DNA from: Burkholderiales bacterium
Lineage (GTDB): Bacteria > Pseudomonadota > Gammaproteobacteria > Burkholderiales > Burkholderiaceae_C
Length of the DNA: 64,000 nt
Direction of reading: 5' to 3'
Assembly: GCA_947474755.1 (NCBI GenBank)
Contig: CANJJE010000010.1
Coordinates: forward strand, 45,275-109,274
The translations under genes were made by a program, and so were the position numbers. Positions 62,798 to 64,000 of this stretch are shown here, in pieces. The notes under the pieces were generated by a model. The model was not told where the DNA came from. It saw only the letters and a list, made by a program, of their open reading frames with translations, and searched no databases. How positions within the stretch are numbered: position 1 is the first letter of the stretch; each line of letters starts with the position of its first letter.

Positions 62798-62930
62798 CTA
62801 GTCCAGCATGGCGGCCGTCGCCGTGGTGCCAATGCGGGTCGCACCGGCCTCGATCACGTCGAGCGCGGCATCCAGCGTGCGCACAACGTCGGCCACCTTC
62901 ATTTGCACACGCGGGCCGACGCTGGGCTCG
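62798..62930 (-). pseudogene. Fragment of a second deoC (3' end only)
   Basis: On the minus strand the frame PSVGPRVQMKVADVVRTLDA, ALDVIEAGATRIGTTATAAM, LD-stop aligns with the last third of the intact DeoC (SVGPRVQVKAAAGVRSLDA and ALGVIDVGCTRIGTIATAII). The rest of the gene is missing; the sequence changes abruptly near 62930. It is similar but not identical to the intact copy, so it came from a related gene or an old duplication. Confidence 0.8.
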
Positions 62931-63120
62931 AATCAGCCATTACTGTCGACAACATGCCTCTCACCTCTCGGCGACGGATTCAGGCACGCCGTTCATTGTC
63001 TTTCACCCAGTCGATCAGCTCAGAGACGTTGGCAAATGCCGACCCGGGACGGTATCGGCCGCGCCGTAAGGGATCACCATGCGGCCCTGAACTGAGCCCC
63101 AGGAGTTGGGCGGTTTGAAG
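62931..63120. other. Unassigned debris
   Basis: Short minus-strand reading that includes AFANVSELIDWVKDNERRA and a stop near 62980, possibly the C-terminus of an unidentified protein. No complete gene. It lies between the deoC fragment and the IS3 remnant. Confidence 0.3.
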
Positions 63121-63280
63121 CTATCGACTCCATGCCTGATTTCGGTACTGCACCAGGCTTGGGCTGTTGAGATCGAGATTGATGCGTTGATGGTTGCAGT
63201 GGTGGATGTAGCGGCGTAGGCCTGCCTTCAGTTCTTGGATGTCAGCGAATCGGTTGAAGTGGGAGAACTCGGACTTGAGC
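63121..63280 (-). pseudogene. C-terminus of an IS3-family OrfB transposase
   Basis: The minus-strand frame LKSEFSHFNRFADIQELKAG, LRRYIHHCNHQRINLDLN, then SLVQYRNQAW is the C-terminal end of an IS3-type integrase-core transposase. The upstream part (HCLSCGAGELK) belongs to the IS91-type remnant, so two transposase relics are joined in frame. Confidence 0.8.
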
Positions 63281-63570
63281 TCCCCGGCGCCGCAGCTGAG
63301 GCAGTGCTCCATGTCGATGTCGAAAGCGAAGCCTCAGCGAAGACCAACTTGTACTCAAGTCATGTCGCAGCTAGAACAGGCTCGAGCAGCCGTGCCCAGC
63401 AGTTGCGGCCGGGCAGCACCTGGGCGGTCTCGGTCTCGCACTCGGCGGTGGCTGTGGGATCGAGGCCCTGTCCTGCCTGATCCGACTCCCCGGGGCGCCA
63501 CCAGCGCCCTCAGCTTGGCGTTGGGCGCCAGCACGGTTCCCGTGACGCCTTCAAGCGCATGAGCACACTC
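63275..63570 (-). pseudogene. Decayed IS91-type (Y2) transposase, C-terminal part (second remnant)
   Basis: Minus-strand fragments HALEGVTGTVLAPNAKLRALVAP, then LLGTAARA, and DIDMEHCLSCGAGELK correspond to the same C-terminal region as the remnant at 41742-42390. The DNA around 63390-63520, reverse-complemented, reads closely along 42190-42330. Frameshifts abolish function. The two remnants point in opposite directions and bracket the 43-62 kb island. Confidence 0.72.
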
Positions 63571-63629
63571 CATGACGGTGGGAGCGAAAGTATTGAGAAC
63601 GTGTCCAGCGCCGCTGCGCGCTAGGGTGA

Positions 63630-63880
63630 TGCCGGGCAGTATGTGCACGCCGCGGCCAGCAAAAATGCCTTCGACACCTTCACCATCGGGCCGACCAAAG
63701 AGGAGGCGCAGGAGGGCATTCGCGTGAACGCCGTGTGCCCCGGCATCATCGAGAGCGACATCCACGCCGGCACCGCGCCGGAGGTTGCCCGGGCTATCGT
63801 CTGGCTCATGGGCAATGACGCCAGCTACACCACGGGCACCCTGGTCGATGTAGCGGGCGGGCGCCAGACGAACAAACATC
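63630..63880 (+). pseudogene. C-terminal fragment of a short-chain dehydrogenase/reductase
   Basis: The plus-strand frame YVHAAASKNAFDTFTIGPTK, EGIRVNAVCPGIIESDIHAG and ARAIVWLMGNDASYTTGTLVDVAGG is the SDR active-site helix (YxxxK displaced to A-S-K) through the C-terminus. The Rossmann half is missing and no start is visible. The stop expected after GGR is absent. It is a broken gene at the island edge. Confidence 0.78.
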
Positions 63881-63895
63881 GATCAGAAAAGCACT

Positions 63896-64000
63896 ATGGA
63901 TTTCAAGCCCCTCATCACCCTGCTGGCGATCGTGAACCCGCTGGCCATCGTGCCGTTTTTTATCCACTACACACAAGGCTTCTCTCGCGAGCATCGCAGG
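63896..64000 (+). CDS. MarC-family (UPF0056) membrane protein, partial
   Basis: The ATG at 63896 opens MDFKPLITLLAIVNPLAIVP then FFIHYTQGFSREHRR, the first helix of a MarC-type inner-membrane protein, and the frame stays open to the window end. Only 35 residues are visible. Function of the family is unknown. Confidence 0.75.
   Translation, partial: MDFKPLITLLAIVNPLAIVPFFIHYTQGFSREHRR

Noticed and set aside
63640..63880. Functional short-chain dehydrogenase for hydroxyalkyl-CoM
   Set aside because: Only the C-terminal third is present, with no Rossmann half or start, so it is a pseudogene fragment and cannot serve the pathway.

Overview
The window looks like a high-GC betaproteobacterial chromosome, most probably order Burkholderiales (Rubrivivax/Leptothrix/Methylibium-like). 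I base this on overall gene content, codon use and neighbourhoods such as fdsGBACD, cheR-cheD-cheB, radC-Smr and hemW-rdgB-rph. No ribosomal RNA or species marker is present, so the taxonomy is inference.

Layout. (1) 1-13.1 kb, all minus strand: a type II secretion-like system (pseudopilins, GspF, GspE, PilM/N/O-like platform proteins, GspC-like protein, secretin, two pseudopilins, a LuxR-type regulator, a third pseudopilin-like protein). It runs straight into a two-partner-secretion TpsB porin and a TPR/OGT-like glycosyltransferase cut by the window edge. (2) 13.3-29.1 kb: housekeeping genes, namely a metallo-beta-lactamase-fold lipoprotein, tRNA-Ser(CGA) with a terminator, serS, ispH and an SlpA-type FKBP, radC and Smr, flhG, a diguanylate cyclase, cheR/cheD/cheB, hemW, rdgB, rph, a PP2C phosphatase/Ser-Thr kinase pair and yicC. 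(3) 29.1-36.8 kb: an NAD-linked molybdenum formate dehydrogenase operon (fdsG-fdsB-fdsA-fdhD-fdsD) preceded by an oxalate/formate-type MFS transporter. (4) 37-43.6 kb: accessory DNA with an Hsp20 stub, unknown genes, a secreted beta-propeller, a TerB-like protein, a CobW fragment, an ArsR regulator with a histidine-rich metal-binding protein, and IS91/IS3 relics. (5) 43.6-62.7 kb: a catabolic/cofactor island. (6) 62.8-64 kb: debris (a deoC fragment, IS3 and IS91 relics, an SDR fragment) and the start of a MarC gene.

The island is the notable part. A chain of 15 tightly spaced or overlapping minus-strand genes (59.8 down to 43.6 kb) holds a ComA-like phosphosulfolactate synthase, two aspartase/fumarase-superfamily lyases and a D-cysteine-desulfhydrase-like PLP enzyme. 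This is the same four-family set, in the same order, as the bacterial coenzyme M biosynthesis genes xcbB1-C1-D1-E1 of Xanthobacter autotrophicus Py2. The chain also carries a MetE-like zinc alkyltransferase of the type that attaches coenzyme M to epoxides; a second MetE-like gene is divergently transcribed next to it. Around these sit a ThDP-dependent E1 alpha/beta pair, a free-standing lipoyl domain with no E2 catalytic domain, a two-subunit CoA-transferase, an ADP-forming acyl-CoA synthetase, an acylating aldehyde dehydrogenase, a CoA-disulfide-reductase-like flavoprotein, a family I do not recognise, and two related small zinc-ribbon proteins ending in C-x-C-C. I read this as a self-contained coenzyme M synthesis and coenzyme M-dependent degradation module. 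The classical propene enzymes (hydroxypropyl-CoM dehydrogenases, 2-ketopropyl-CoM carboxylase) and any monooxygenase are absent from the window, so the chemistry after alkyl-CoM formation may be new. The substrate cannot be told from the sequence. Mirrored IS91/IS3 relics on both sides suggest the island was acquired.
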